Notes: a model not told the origin generated them from the sequence alone. Counted from the first letter of the stretch, positions 13,851-22,570 are shown. The stretch is DNA of 33,042 nt from an uncultured Blautia sp. (GCA_900556555.1 USPF01000023.1:1-33042); one strand, 5' to 3'. Numbers and translations are program-made.

Positions 13851-15776
13851 ATGAAATTAACTGAAAAACTTACAATCCGTAACACAACATTCAAAAACCG
13901 TGTCATGTTTCCGCCCCTTACTACAGGATATGAAGACAGAAATGGCACCATCACAGATCAGGATATGGATTTTTATACCCGTCTGGCAAAAGGCGGTGTG
14001 GGATATATTGTAATTGGTGATGTGGCACCAGTGAATAATTTTACACCAACACCAAGATTATTTCAGGATTCTCAGATTGAGTCTTTTAAAAAGCTGGCGG
14101 ACAGTGTTCATGAGTATGGAGCAAAACTTGGAATCCAGATTTTCCATCCGGAATACGATTGCGAGACCATGATGCGTCTTTTTGCAGAAGGAAAGATGGA
14201 AGAGGTGCGTGCAAAACTTCATCATGATATGATGCATTTTGTGGATGAAGTAAGTGAAGAGACACTGCTTTCTATTATTGACAAAATGTGTGCCTGTGCA
14301 GCTCGTGCGCAGAAAGCAGGTGTGGATGTAATCCAGATTCATGGTGACCGTCTGGTAGGAGCACTTTGCAGCACAAAAATGAACCACAGAACAGATAAAT
14401 TTGGAGGAAGTCTGGAAAACAGGACACGTTTTGCACTTCTTCTTGTGGAGGCTTTAAGAAAAGCAGTTCCTGACATGATTCTTGATTACAAATTCTCTGT
14501 TGTAACACCTGAGAGAGGAAAAGGCGGAATCGATGAGGCAGATGCACCTGCTTTCGCACAGATGCTGGAAAAAGCTGGTGTGGATATGCTTCATGTGGCA
14601 CAGGCAAATCATACAGGAAATATGGCAGATACCATCCCTCCAATGGGAGTACAGCCTTATGGATTTTTTGCAGAAATTTCTGGTAAGGTAAAAGAAGCTG
14701 TATCCATTCCAGTCAGCACTGTAGGACGTATTATCACTCCAGAGATGGCAGAGCAGATTCTTGCTTCCGGTAAGGCGGATATGGTAGGGATTGGCCGTGG
14801 CCTTCTTGCAGATGCAGATTGGGCAAATAAAGCTGCAAACCATGACTTCTGTGATATTCGCCTTTGTATTTCCTGTAATAAAGGATGTACGGATAAGATT
14901 CAGCACCGTGAATTTTTATCTTGCGTGCTGAATGCAGAAAATGGATATGAAGGAACGAGAAAAATCCTTCCTGCTGAAACACCGAAGCATCTGGTGATTA
15001 TAGGAGGAGGAGCAGCGGGCATGGAAGCAGCCCGTGTGGCAGCCGAAAAAGGTCACCGTGTGACTTTGTTTGAACAGAACACCAGACTTGGCGGTCAATT
15101 AGAACTGGCCTGTGTGCCTCCACGCAAAGAAGAAATGCGTCGCTTTACAGAATACCTATCCCACTGCATGAAACAGGATGCCATTACCCTGCGTCTTGGG
15201 GAAAAGGCAACACCGGAAAAGATTCTGGCATTAAACCCAGACCATGTAATCATTGCAGTTGGTGCACATAGCTTCCATTTCCCAATCAAAGGAATTGATC
15301 AGGCTTGTGTCTGTGATGCATGGGATGTTCTTAGAGGAACCACACAGGTTTATGGAAAAGCAGCTGTTATCGGAGGCGGTATGGTAGGCTGTGAAACAGC
15401 AGAATATCTGGCTGAAAAAGGATGCCAGGTATCTGTGATTGAAATGATGGATAAGATTGCAGCAGGAGAAAGCGAAACCATCCTTCCTACTTTAAAAGAA
15501 AATTATAAAAAATATGGTGTGGCGGAATATCCTTCTCACAAAGTAGAAGAAATTCAGATGGGAAAAGTGATCTGCCGCAACAAAGCAGAGGAAGAAGTTA
15601 TCATTGACTGCGATTTCGTTGTTCTTGCCATGGGAGCAAAACCAGTGATCTTCGACACCACATTTTTAGAAGAAGCAAAGATTCCTTTTGCAAAAATTGG
15701 AGATTGCGGGGAGAGGGCAGCAGACATTGCAAATGCAGTGAGAACCGCCTATGACACCGTGAATGCAATCTCATAA
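13851..15776 (+). CDS. OYE-type NADH:flavin oxidoreductase with Fe-S cluster (enoate reductase-like)
   Basis: Flavoprotein of 641 aa with the layout of 2,4-dienoyl-CoA reductase, 2-enoate reductase and BaiCD. It has an FMN TIM barrel (1-330), a 4Fe-4S ligand set C339-x2-C342-x3-C346-x11-C358, and FAD/NAD(P)H Rossmann domains (about 380-640; VIIGGGAAGMEAARV and VIGGGMVGCETAEYL). Such enzymes pass electrons from NADH through FAD, Fe-S and FMN to an activated C=C bond. The barrel residue that is the catalytic tyrosine in E. coli FadH aligns with R167 (IHGDRLVGALCS), so substrate or mechanism may differ. Operon with symporter and esterase; a terminator follows. The substrate is unknown; hydroxycinnamates, steroids or other enones are possible. 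Confidence 0.9.
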   Translation: MKLTEKLTIRNTTFKNRVMFPPLTTGYEDRNGTITDQDMDFYTRLAKGGVGYIVIGDVAPVNNFTPTPRLFQDSQIESFKKLADSVHEYGAKLGIQIFHPEYDCETMMRLFAEGKMEEVRAKLHHDMMHFVDEVSEETLLSIIDKMCACAARAQKAGVDVIQIHGDRLVGALCSTKMNHRTDKFGGSLENRTRFALLLVEALRKAVPDMILDYKFSVVTPERGKGGIDEADAPAFAQMLEKAGVDMLHVAQANHTGNMADTIPPMGVQPYGFFAEISGKVKEAVSIPVSTVGRIITPEMAEQILASGKADMVGIGRGLLADADWANKAANHDFCDIRLCISCNKGCTDKIQHREFLSCVLNAENGYEGTRKILPAETPKHLVIIGGGAAGMEAARVAAEKGHRVTLFEQNTRLGGQLELACVPPRKEEMRRFTEYLSHCMKQDAITLRLGEKATPEKILALNPDHVIIAVGAHSFHFPIKGIDQACVCDAWDVLRGTTQVYGKAAVIGGGMVGCETAEYLAEKGCQVSVIEMMDKIAAGESETILPTLKENYKKYGVAEYPSHKVEEIQMGKVICRNKAEEEVIIDCDFVVLAMGAKPVIFDTTFLEEAKIPFAKIGDCGERAADIANAVRTAYDTVNAIS

Positions 15777-15811
15777 ATGTAGAAAATAAAATCTCATAAA
15801 GAAAACCCGAA

Positions 15812-15861
15812 AAGCACTCTGGCTATGCATAGTATGCAATCGTAGCCGGGGTGCTTTTTTT
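15812..15861 (+). terminator. terminator of the symporter-esterase-flavoenzyme operon
   Basis: A 14-bp stem with two G-U pairs (15812-15825 with 15843-15856) contains a nested TGCATA/TATGCA palindrome and is followed by seven T residues. Confidence 0.85.
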
Positions 15862-15874
15862 CATAGATAGGTTC

Positions 15875-15903
15875 TTGTTCAATATGCGTATATGTATTAT
15901 ACT
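15875..15903 (+). promoter_or_regulatory. promoter of the unknown-protein/flavodoxin pair
   Basis: TTGTTC (15875-15880), 17 nt and TATACT (15898-15903), placed just after the previous terminator. Confidence 0.55.
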
Positions 15904-15974
15904 TTTATCAAAGTGAAAAGAGACATTGAGCAGTATCAGGAAAAAATAAAAGAGAAAGGGAATAGGGATTGAAT

Positions 15975-16355
15975 ATGAAAAATTTAGTATTACATGATGT
16001 GAGCCAGGACAGTGCATACCGTTATACGGGGATTACAACCTTTGAAAATCTTGCAGAAGTAACAGGAGATTATCCATTTGAAGAAGATGTGATGGAAAAA
16101 GCTGCGATTCATAAGCAAACCATGATGAGCCAGCAGAACGGAATTTCATCTTTTTCAGTGACTCTCCGTATTTCACCGGATGCAGAGATTCTGGAAGATG
16201 GAGAGAGCCTGCATTTTACGTTTGACGAATTTGAAATCAGAGACGGAAGAAGTAAATGTGCGGCAGTTTCCATGTTAGATCCAGAGTATCTGGAGGATAA
16301 CTGGGTGAGAGTGCAGGTATTTGTGCTGGATCAGGAAAAGATGAACAGGTTGTAA
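15975..16355 (+). CDS. protein of unknown function (126 aa)
   Basis: Not recognised. A soluble, acidic protein without signal or membrane segment; predicted strands dominate (FSVTLRISPDAEILEDGESLHFTFDEFEIRDG and WVRVQVFVLDQEKM), and one cysteine is present. AGGG at 15964-15967 is seven bases before ATG 15975; a TTG at 15969 is a less likely start. It is followed 19 bp later by a flavodoxin gene, which suggests a joint redox or FMN-related role. Confidence 0.75.
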   Translation: MKNLVLHDVSQDSAYRYTGITTFENLAEVTGDYPFEEDVMEKAAIHKQTMMSQQNGISSFSVTLRISPDAEILEDGESLHFTFDEFEIRDGRSKCAAVSMLDPEYLEDNWVRVQVFVLDQEKMNRL

Positions 16356-16374
16356 AATAAGGGGGCAGCAGAAA

Positions 16375-16872
16375 ATGAAAATATCAATTCTTTATGTGAG
16401 CCAGAGTGGGAATACAGAGTGTGCGGCAGAATATATTGCAGACGGAATCATGGCTAGTTTTCCATTCATTGAGGTGAAGTTAATGTCCATTCGGAATCAG
16501 GAGGTCGACCTTGATTTTTTACAACAAAGTGAAGCGGTGATTTTTGGTGCACCTGTGTATTGTGCAGGAGTAAGCTGGGAATTAAAGCAATGGTTTGATT
16601 CTCATGTGCGGCTGGATTTAAGCGGGAAAATCGGTGCTGCCTTTGTAACTGCACAGTCCCCGGTAGGAGGAGTAGATACTGCGATTATGGATATTGTGAG
16701 AAATATGCTGTTGAAAAGAATGCTGGTATTTTCAGGGGCAGGAGAAAAAACAGAAAACAGATTTCAGCTGGGAGCCATAGGCATTGCAAAAACTCTAGAG
16801 CAGGATGCTTCACAATTGGAATTGTTTGGGGAGCACGTTGCCAAGATGGCGGTGCGAATGGCAGCCAGATAG
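16375..16872 (+). CDS. flavodoxin family protein
   Basis: FMN-binding protein of 165 aa, flavodoxin/WrbA-like fold. The phosphate-binding loop SQSGNTE (9-15) follows the first strand ISILYV; AVIFGAPVYCAGVSWELKQWFD matches the region of NAD(P)H-dependent FMN reductases and WrbA proteins (GTPTYFG-like motif), and GAAFVTAQSPVGGVDTAIMDI the next loop. It may be an electron carrier or quinone/flavin reductase. A purine-rich AAGGGGG precedes ATG 16375. It is downstream partner of the 126-aa unknown protein. Confidence 0.9.
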   Translation: MKISILYVSQSGNTECAAEYIADGIMASFPFIEVKLMSIRNQEVDLDFLQQSEAVIFGAPVYCAGVSWELKQWFDSHVRLDLSGKIGAAFVTAQSPVGGVDTAIMDIVRNMLLKRMLVFSGAGEKTENRFQLGAIGIAKTLEQDASQLELFGEHVAKMAVRMAAR

Positions 16873-16893
16873 AATAGGAAAAGGTACAAAGTA

Positions 16894-16924
16894 TTGCAAA
16901 CCATTGATTCTTGATGGTTTGCAA
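16894..16924. other. perfect 11-bp inverted repeat without T-run
   Basis: TTGCAAACCAT (16894-16904) and ATGGTTTGCAA (16914-16924) flank nine bases. No U-tract follows on either strand, so it is an atypical terminator for the flavodoxin unit, an mRNA 3' stabiliser, or an operator next to the clpB promoter that starts 16 bases later. Confidence 0.6.
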
Positions 16925-16939
16925 AAAAATAACAAAAAA

Positions 16940-16982
16940 TTAGCACTCACTACTTGACAGTGCTAATAATAAGTGTTATATT
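16940..16982 (+). promoter_or_regulatory. CIRCE operator overlapping a sigma-A promoter (clpB)
   Basis: TTAGCACTC (16940-16948), nine bases and CAGTGCTAA (16958-16966): only the first base of the right arm departs from the HrcA consensus, and that base is the C of the overlapping -35 TTGACA (16954-16959). TATATT (16977-16982) follows after 17 nt. The layout and the initially transcribed AGAACAA match the hsp20 promoter at 4002. A small CCCGGA/TCCGGG hairpin (17009-17026) lies in the leader. Confidence 0.93.
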
Positions 16983-17054
16983 TGCCCTAGAACAAGAGAA
17001 AAAGCACACCCGGACAGCTTTCCGGGATTAGAATAACCAAAATGGAGGGATACT

Positions 17055-19655
17055 ATGAACATCAGTAAATTTACTCAGAAGTCACTGCAGGCCGTCCAGG
17101 ATTTGGAAAAAACAGCATATGAGTTTGGCAATCAGGAGGTGGAGCAGGAGCATCTGCTTTATAACCTGTTAAAACAGGAGGACAGCCTGATTTTAAAGCT
17201 CATTGAAAAAATGGAAATCCAAAAAGAACATTTCATGGGCAATGTGGAGCAGGCATTAAATGCCAGAACCAAGGTGTCAGGAGGACAGCCATATATTGGA
17301 CAATATTTAAACAAAGCACTGGTAAGTGCCGAGGATGAAGCCAGAGTTATGGGGGATGAATATGTCTCAGTTGAGCATTTATTCCTGTCGCTTTTAGCAA
17401 ATCCAAGCCCGTCTATGAAGAAAATCTGGCAGGAATATGGCATTACAAAAGAGCGTTTTCTCCAGGCACTTAGCACGGTCAGAGGAAACCAGAGAGTCAC
17501 CACAGACAATCCGGAAGTGACCTATGATACCTTAAATAAATATGGTCAGGATCTGGTGGAAAAGGCCAGAGAACAGAAACTGGATCCGGTCATTGGCAGA
17601 GATGGAGAAATCAGGAATGTCATCCGGATTCTTTCCAGAAAGACAAAAAACAATCCGGTTCTCATCGGTGAACCAGGTGTAGGTAAAACAGCAGCCGTAG
17701 AAGGTCTGGCTCAGCGTATTGTACAGGGTGATGTGCCGGAAGGACTGAAGGATAAGAAGATTTTTGCCCTGGATATGGGAGCTTTGGTGGCTGGTGCCAA
17801 ATACAGAGGTGAATTTGAAGAACGTCTGAAAGCTGTTCTGGAAGAAGTAAGAAAAAGCGAAGGACAGATTATTCTTTTCATCGATGAACTGCATTTGATT
17901 GTAGGTGCAGGTAAGACAGATGGTGCCATGGATGCCGGAAATATGTTAAAGCCTATGCTTGCAAGAGGAGAGCTGCACTGTATCGGTGCAACCACCTTAG
18001 ATGAATACAGAAAGTACATTGAAAAGGATGCTGCCCTGGAGCGTAGATTCCAGCCGGTTCTGGTAGATGAGCCTACGGTAGAAGATACGATTTCTATTTT
18101 AAGGGGATTAAAAGAACGCTATGAAGTATTCCATGGTGTTAAGATTACAGACAGTGCCCTGGTAGCAGCAGCGACCTTGTCTGACCGTTATATTTCCGAC
18201 CGTTTTCTGCCAGATAAAGCCATTGATTTGGTGGATGAAGCCTGTGCACTGATTAAGACAGAGCTGGATTCCATGCCTACAGAGCTGGATGAAATGCGGA
18301 GAAAGATTATGCAGATGGAGATTGAGGAGGCGGCTTTAAAGAAAGAAAATGACCGTTTAAGCCAGGACAGACTCATTGATTTACAGAAGGAAATGGCAGA
18401 GCTTCGCGATGAATTTAACACCCAGAAAGCACAGTGGGATAATGAAAAAAATTCCGTAGAACGTCTTCAGAAACTGAGAGAACAGATAGAAGATATGAAT
18501 AACCGCATCCAGAAGGCACAGAGAGAATATGACCTGAATGAAGCTGCAAAACTTCAGTATGGAGAGCTTCCATTGCTTCAGAAACAGCTGGCAGCAGAGG
18601 AAGAAAAAGTGAAAAACCAGGATTTATCTCTGGTGCATGAGAGTGTGACAGACGAAGAGATTGCCAGAATCATTTCCCGCTGGACCGGTATTCCGGTAGC
18701 GAAATTGACGGAAGGTGAGAGAAGCAAGATTTTGAATCTGGAATCAGAGTTGCACAAACGTGTGATTGGTCAGGATGAAGGTGTGACTAAGGTAACAGAT
18801 GCCATTATCCGTTCTAAGGCTGGTATCAAGGACCCTACAAAACCAATCGGTTCTTTCTTGTTCTTAGGGCCAACCGGTGTAGGTAAGACAGAATTAGCCA
18901 AGACACTGGCAGCTACTTTGTTCGATGATGAACAGAACATGGTACGTATTGACATGAGTGAATACATGGAGAAATATTCGGTATCCAGACTCATCGGAGC
19001 GCCTCCAGGATATGTAGGATACGAAGAAGGCGGACAGCTTACTGAGGCAGTGCGTAGAAAACCATATTCTGTGGTTCTTTTTGATGAAATTGAAAAAGCC
19101 CATCCGGATGTGTTTAATGTACTGTTACAGGTACTGGATGATGGCCGCATCACAGACTCTCAGGGACGTACTGTGGACTTTAAAAATACCATTTTGATCA
19201 TGACGTCAAACATTGGCTCCACGTATCTGTTAGACGGTATTGAGGAAAACGGTGAGATTAAACAGGAAGCAAGAGACCTGGTAGACAGAGATTTGAGAGG
19301 ACATTTCCGGCCAGAATTTCTTAACAGGCTGGATGAGATTATCATGTTTAAACCACTGACCAAGGATAATATCGGAGGCATTGTGGAATTGCTTCTGGAT
19401 GATCTGAACAGAAGATTAAAGGATCAGGAGCTTTCCCTGGCATTGACAAAAGCAGCAAAGGATTATATTATAGAAGGCGGTTATGATCCGGTTTACGGTG
19501 CCCGCCCACTGAAACGGTATGTTCAGAAATATGTGGAAACCCTCACTGCAAAATTGATTTTGTCAGGTGATATCAGAGCCAATGACCGGATTGTCATAGA
19601 TGTTGAAAACGGTGAATTGACTGCACATACAGAGACCGTGCAGGAGGTTCTGTAA
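17055..19655 (+). CDS. clpB: ATP-dependent disaggregase ClpB
   Basis: Hexameric AAA+ chaperone of 866 aa, the usual ClpB length, that extracts proteins from aggregates together with DnaK/DnaJ in the cytosol. Clp N-terminal repeats (1-145), first AAA+ domain with Walker A GEPGVGKT (about 204-211) and Walker B LFIDELH, the coiled-coil middle domain (about 405-525), second AAA+ domain with GPTGVGKT (about 605-612) and [14 protein letters not shown], and the C-terminal small domain ([12 protein letters not shown]). The middle coiled coil and no ClpP-binding IGF-type loop seen separate it from ClpA/ClpC. GGAGGG precedes ATG 17055. CIRCE control implies HrcA repression. Confidence 0.97.
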   Translation: MNISKFTQKSLQAVQDLEKTAYEFGNQEVEQEHLLYNLLKQEDSLILKLIEKMEIQKEHFMGNVEQALNARTKVSGGQPYIGQYLNKALVSAEDEARVMGDEYVSVEHLFLSLLANPSPSMKKIWQEYGITKERFLQALSTVRGNQRVTTDNPEVTYDTLNKYGQDLVEKAREQKLDPVIGRDGEIRNVIRILSRKTKNNPVLIGEPGVGKTAAVEGLAQRIVQGDVPEGLKDKKIFALDMGALVAGAKYRGEFEERLKAVLEEVRKSEGQIILFIDELHLIVGAGKTDGAMDAGNMLKPMLARGELHCIGATTLDEYRKYIEKDAALERRFQPVLVDEPTVEDTISILRGLKERYEVFHGVKITDSALVAAATLSDRYISDRFLPDKAIDLVDEACALIKTELDSMPTELDEMRRKIMQMEIEEAALKKENDRLSQDRLIDLQKEMAELRDEFNTQKAQWDNEKNSVERLQKLREQIEDMNNRIQKAQREYDLNEAAKLQYGELPLLQKQLAAEEEKVKNQDLSLVHESVTDEEIARIISRWTGIPVAKLTEGERSKILNLESELHKRVIGQDEGVTKVTDAIIRSKAGIKDPTKPIGSFLFLGPTGVGKTELAKTLAATLFDDEQNMVRIDMSEYMEKYSVSRLIGAPPGYVGYEEGGQLTEAVRRKPYSVVLFDEIEKAHPDVFNVLLQVLDDGRITDSQGRTVDFKNTILIMTSNIGSTYLLDGIEENGEIKQEARDLVDRDLRGHFRPEFLNRLDEIIMFKPLTKDNIGGIVELLLDDLNRRLKDQELSLALTKAAKDYIIEGGYDPVYGARPLKRYVQKYVETLTAKLILSGDIRANDRIVIDVENGELTAHTETVQEVL

Positions 19656-19674
19656 TCAAAAAGGAGTATGGACA

Positions 19675-19845
19675 ATGCCAAAGGATCCGGTTATGTTATT
19701 GAGTTATGTAAACACTCAGTTGAGAGATTTCTATTCTTCCCTTTCTGCTATGTGCGAGGATAAGCAGTGCAGCGCGGAAGAAATCACTGCGAAGCTGGCA
19801 GGAATCGACTATGAGTACGATGCCGCCAGAAACCAGTTTGTATAA
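19675..19845 (+). CDS. DUF4250 domain small protein (56 aa)
   Basis: A 56-aa protein, MPKDPVMLLSYVNTQLRDFY at the start, which I recognise as the DUF4250 family found in Lachnospiraceae and relatives. AAGGAG (19661-19666) is eight bases before the ATG. It starts 19 bp after clpB with no promoter seen, so it is probably co-transcribed with clpB and induced by heat. Two cysteines (27 and 32). Function unknown. Confidence 0.88.
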   Translation: MPKDPVMLLSYVNTQLRDFYSSLSAMCEDKQCSAEEITAKLAGIDYEYDAARNQFV

Positions 19846-19861
19846 AAAGATATAAAGAGAG

Positions 19862-19912
19862 ACAGCTTTTCCGGCAGGCGTGAGAACTTTCCGGGGAGGC
19901 TGTTTTTGTTTT
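19862..19912 (+). terminator. terminator of the clpB operon
   Basis: A 13-bp stem with G-U pairs (19862-19874 with 19891-19903) and a tail TTTTTGTTTT. Confidence 0.8.
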
Positions 19913-19931
19913 GCCAGGAACCCTGTGATGC

Positions 19932-19961
19932 TTGCAGGAGGCCACAAAATATTGATATAAT
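19932..19961 (+). promoter_or_regulatory. promoter of the two-component system genes
   Basis: TTGCAG (19932-19937), 18 nt and a perfect TATAAT (19956-19961), about 50 bases before the response regulator start. Confidence 0.6.
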
Positions 19962-20011
19962 AGCGTTAGAACTTATTATTCGTTGCACCAGGAAAGGAAA
20001 CAGACACGGAC

Positions 20012-20680
20012 ATGAAAAAAATAGCAGTGGTAGAAGATGATAACAGTCTGAGGACTGCTCTGGCAGGTGTCTTAGAAGAAAATGGATACAGCCCATGCCT
20101 GATTTTAGATTTTATCAATGCGGATCAGGAAATTTTAGCAGCACAGGCGGATCTGGTGCTGCTGGATATTATTTTGCCGGGAACCAGCGGACAGGAAATC
20201 TTGAGAAATTTAAGGAAAAATTCCCAGATTCCAGTGATTATGCTTACCAGTAAAACAGGAGAGATGGATGAAATCCTTGCCATGAGTTATGGGGCTGATG
20301 ACTATGTGACAAAACCATATAATCCCACATTGTTACTTCTGAAAATAGAGGCCATTTTCCGTAGAATGACACCGGATCAGACAGATACAGAGCTGGAATA
20401 CAAGGGAATGCGTGTGGATCTGCTCCGCAGTACCATGAAGTATAAAGAACAGGAAACGGTGCTTTCCAAAAATGAAATTACGATTTTATACTATCTAATG
20501 AAAAATCAGGGGAAAATCGTATCCAGGGATGAATTAATGGATTATCTATGGGATTGTAATGATTTTGTAGACGACAATACACTGACAGTGAATATCAACC
20601 GCCTGAGAAAACGGCTGGAGGAAGCGGGACTTCCGGGTGTGATTGAGACGAGAAGAAGGCAGGGATATCTTTTAGTATGA
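20012..20680 (+). CDS. OmpR/PhoB-family response regulator (BceR-like)
   Basis: DNA-binding response regulator of 222 aa. The receiver domain (1-115) has the acidic pair D9-D10, phospho-acceptor D52 in LVLLDIILPG and K in YVTKPYNP; the winged-helix output domain (about 125-222) ends in VIETRRRQGYLLV. It overlaps the histidine kinase gene by four bases (ATGA). Together with the ABC genes downstream it fits a Bce-type module that senses peptide antibiotics by transporter flux, and its probable binding site is the inverted repeat at 21686. Confidence 0.95.
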   Translation: MKKIAVVEDDNSLRTALAGVLEENGYSPCLILDFINADQEILAAQADLVLLDIILPGTSGQEILRNLRKNSQIPVIMLTSKTGEMDEILAMSYGADDYVTKPYNPTLLLLKIEAIFRRMTPDQTDTELEYKGMRVDLLRSTMKYKEQETVLSKNEITILYYLMKNQGKIVSRDELMDYLWDCNDFVDDNTLTVNINRLRKRLEEAGLPGVIETRRRQGYLLV

Positions 20681-21687
20681 GTGGAAAAAAATATCTGAAA
20701 GACCACGGGATGGCTCTGGTCATATGGGGATTAGAGGCGTTGATTCTGGAAAGTATTTTGTGGATGTTTCATGTGAGAATTCCGGTACAGATTTTCGCTT
20801 TTTCCGTACAGTTTCTGGCAATCTTTTTGATTTTTTACTGGGATTTTTCCAGAAAAAAAGAGTTCTATTGTGAGATGGAAGAGAAATTAAATACCCTGGA
20901 AGAAAAGTATCTGTTAATGGAAATGCTGAGGCAGCCGGAATTTCTGGAAGGAAAATTGTTTTATGAAACTATGGTACAGATGGAGAAGTCCATGAACGAT
21001 GAAATTTATGGGCAGATACGGAAAAATAATGAATTTAAGCAATACATTGAGACCTGGGTGCATGAAATTAAATTGCCCATTGCAAGTATGCGTCTGCTTT
21101 TAAAGGATTATCGGGGCGGTTCTGCAAGAACCTTGAAGGAACAGCTTGCCAGGACAGAGAGTTATGTGGAACAGGTTCTGTATTATTTAAGAAGCCAGGT
21201 CCCGGAGAAGGATTATGTGATCCAGGAGTATTCTCTTAGAACCGTTACAGACCATGTGATTGGGGAAAATAAGGATAGTTTTATTGGAAATCATGTAAGA
21301 ATCCGACAGGAAACAGAAGACGTTTGTGTGCTTACAGACGAAAAGTGGCTGAGTTTTATGGTAGGACAGATTTTGAACAATGCTGTGAAATACAGGCAGG
21401 AGGAGGCTCCCAAGATTCATCTGTGGAGTGAGGAAAAACAAGGAATCACATCTCTTCATATAAGGGATAACGGAAGAGGAATCGCACCGGAAGATTTACC
21501 CAGAGTATTTGAAAAATCCTTTACCGGAAAGAACGGAAGAACCGGACAGGCATCCACAGGAATCGGCCTGTATCTATGCAAGAAGCTGTCACAGAGACTG
21601 GGGCACAGACTGGAAATAGAATCAGAAGAGGGATGCTATACAGAAGTGATTCTTTCCTTTGAACAGGATGCACATATGACTTTTTAA
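20677..21687 (+). CDS. intramembrane-sensing sensor histidine kinase (BceS-like)
   Basis: Kinase of 336 aa with two membrane helices (about 13-33 and 37-55) and almost no extracellular loop between them, the mark of BceS-type kinases that take their signal from the partner ABC transporter. H box WVHEIKLP with phospho-acceptor H129, N box ILNNAVKYR, G1 DNGRGIAPEDLPRVFEKSFTG, G2 STGIGLYLCKKL. Translationally coupled to the response regulator. The stop codon overlaps the inverted repeat at 21686. Confidence 0.94.
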   Translation: MSGKKYLKDHGMALVIWGLEALILESILWMFHVRIPVQIFAFSVQFLAIFLIFYWDFSRKKEFYCEMEEKLNTLEEKYLLMEMLRQPEFLEGKLFYETMVQMEKSMNDEIYGQIRKNNEFKQYIETWVHEIKLPIASMRLLLKDYRGGSARTLKEQLARTESYVEQVLYYLRSQVPEKDYVIQEYSLRTVTDHVIGENKDSFIGNHVRIRQETEDVCVLTDEKWLSFMVGQILNNAVKYRQEEAPKIHLWSEEKQGITSLHIRDNGRGIAPEDLPRVFEKSFTGKNGRTGQASTGIGLYLCKKLSQRLGHRLEIESEEGCYTEVILSFEQDAHMTF

Positions 21688-21707
21688 CCTTACAGCAATG
21701 TAAGGTT
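21686..21707. promoter_or_regulatory. inverted repeat matching the Bce-type regulator consensus
   Basis: AACCTTACA-GCAA-TGTAAGGTT is a perfect 9-bp inverted repeat. Its core TTACA-N4-TGTAA equals the TnACA-N4-TGTAA site reported for BceR-like regulators. It is centred about 60 bases upstream of the predicted start of the ABC transcript. As RNA it is a GNRA-tetraloop hairpin followed by ATTTTATG, so it could also weakly terminate the kinase transcript. Confidence 0.7.
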
Positions 21708-21723
21708 ATTTTATGCAAACTTA

Positions 21724-21752
21724 TGGATAGGGCAAGGTTTCTCTCTTATAAT
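21724..21752 (+). promoter_or_regulatory. activator-dependent promoter of the ABC transporter genes
   Basis: A perfect TATAAT (21747-21752) with a poor -35 (TGGATA, 21724-21729, 17-nt spacing) lies 17 bases downstream of the inverted repeat, as expected if the phosphorylated regulator recruits polymerase. Confidence 0.55.
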
Positions 21753-21802
21753 GAACTCAGAAACAAAAAATATTGCAAAGAAAGTGAGGAAATATATCGG
21801 TT

Positions 21803-22570
21803 ATGGAGAAACTGTTAGAAATCCAGAATCTTATGAAATTTTATGGCAATAAATCAAGCCTTACCAAAGCGGTCAATGATATTAGCTTTACCGTAGAGAA
21901 AGGGGAATTTACAGCAATTATGGGAGCCAGTGGTTCCGGAAAAACCACTCTTTTAAACTGTATTTCCACTATTGACCGGGTGACCAGCGGCCATATTCTG
22001 GTGGAGGGGAAGGATATTACAAAGCTAAAAGGGAGCGCTTTGATGAAATTCCGCAGAGAAAAGCTGGGATTTATTTTCCAGGATTTTCATTTACTGGATA
22101 CATTAAATGCCTTTGACAACATTGCCCTGGCATTGCAGATTCAGAACGAAAAACCAGAAAAAATACGGAAAAGAGTAAGAGAAGTGGCTCAGAAATTAGA
22201 TATCACAGAGGTGCTGAAAAAGTATCCTTATGAAATGTCAGGAGGGCAGAAACAACGTGTGGCCTGTGCCAGAGCCATGATTACAGACCCGTCTTTTATC
22301 CTGGCAGATGAGCCTACCGGAGCATTAGATTCCCACAGTGCAGGTGTCCTTCTTGGAAGTCTTCAGTATATGAATCAGGATTTGGATGCTACGATTCTAA
22401 TGGTGACACATGATGCGTTTTCTGCCAGTTATGCAGGTAGAGTTCTGTTTATGAAAGATGGAAAACTCTTCCACGAACTGCAAAAAGGCAGAGCCAGCCG
22501 AAAAGAATTTTTTGAGGAAATCATTCACGTGGTATCTCTTCTGGGAGGTGATCTGAATCATGTTATTTAG
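21803..22570 (+). CDS. ABC transporter ATP-binding protein (BceA-like)
   Basis: ATPase of 255 aa of the MacB/LolD-like class used in peptide-antibiotic detoxification. Walker A GASGSGKT (41-48), Q-loop [10 protein letters not shown], signature MSGGQKQR, Walker [14 protein letters not shown]-loop MVTHD. It overlaps the permease gene by 11 bp. Works with the permease at 22560 both in resistance and as sensor for the kinase. Confidence 0.95.
   Translation: MEKLLEIQNLMKFYGNKSSLTKAVNDISFTVEKGEFTAIMGASGSGKTTLLNCISTIDRVTSGHILVEGKDITKLKGSALMKFRREKLGFIFQDFHLLDTLNAFDNIALALQIQNEKPEKIRKRVREVAQKLDITEVLKKYPYEMSGGQKQRVACARAMITDPSFILADEPTGALDSHSAGVLLGSLQYMNQDLDATILMVTHDAFSASYAGRVLFMKDGKLFHELQKGRASRKEFFEEIIHVVSLLGGDLNHVI

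Noticed and set aside
13062..15289. Numerous minus-strand ORFs over the esterase and flavoenzyme genes
   Set aside because: Cysteine- and histidine-rich shadow translations of conserved enzymes; no motifs or ribosome binding sites.
17009..17026. clpB leader hairpin as an RNA thermometer like that of hsp20
   Set aside because: Its arms do not pair with the clpB Shine-Dalgarno (GGAGGGA), and no anti-Shine-Dalgarno was found in the leader.
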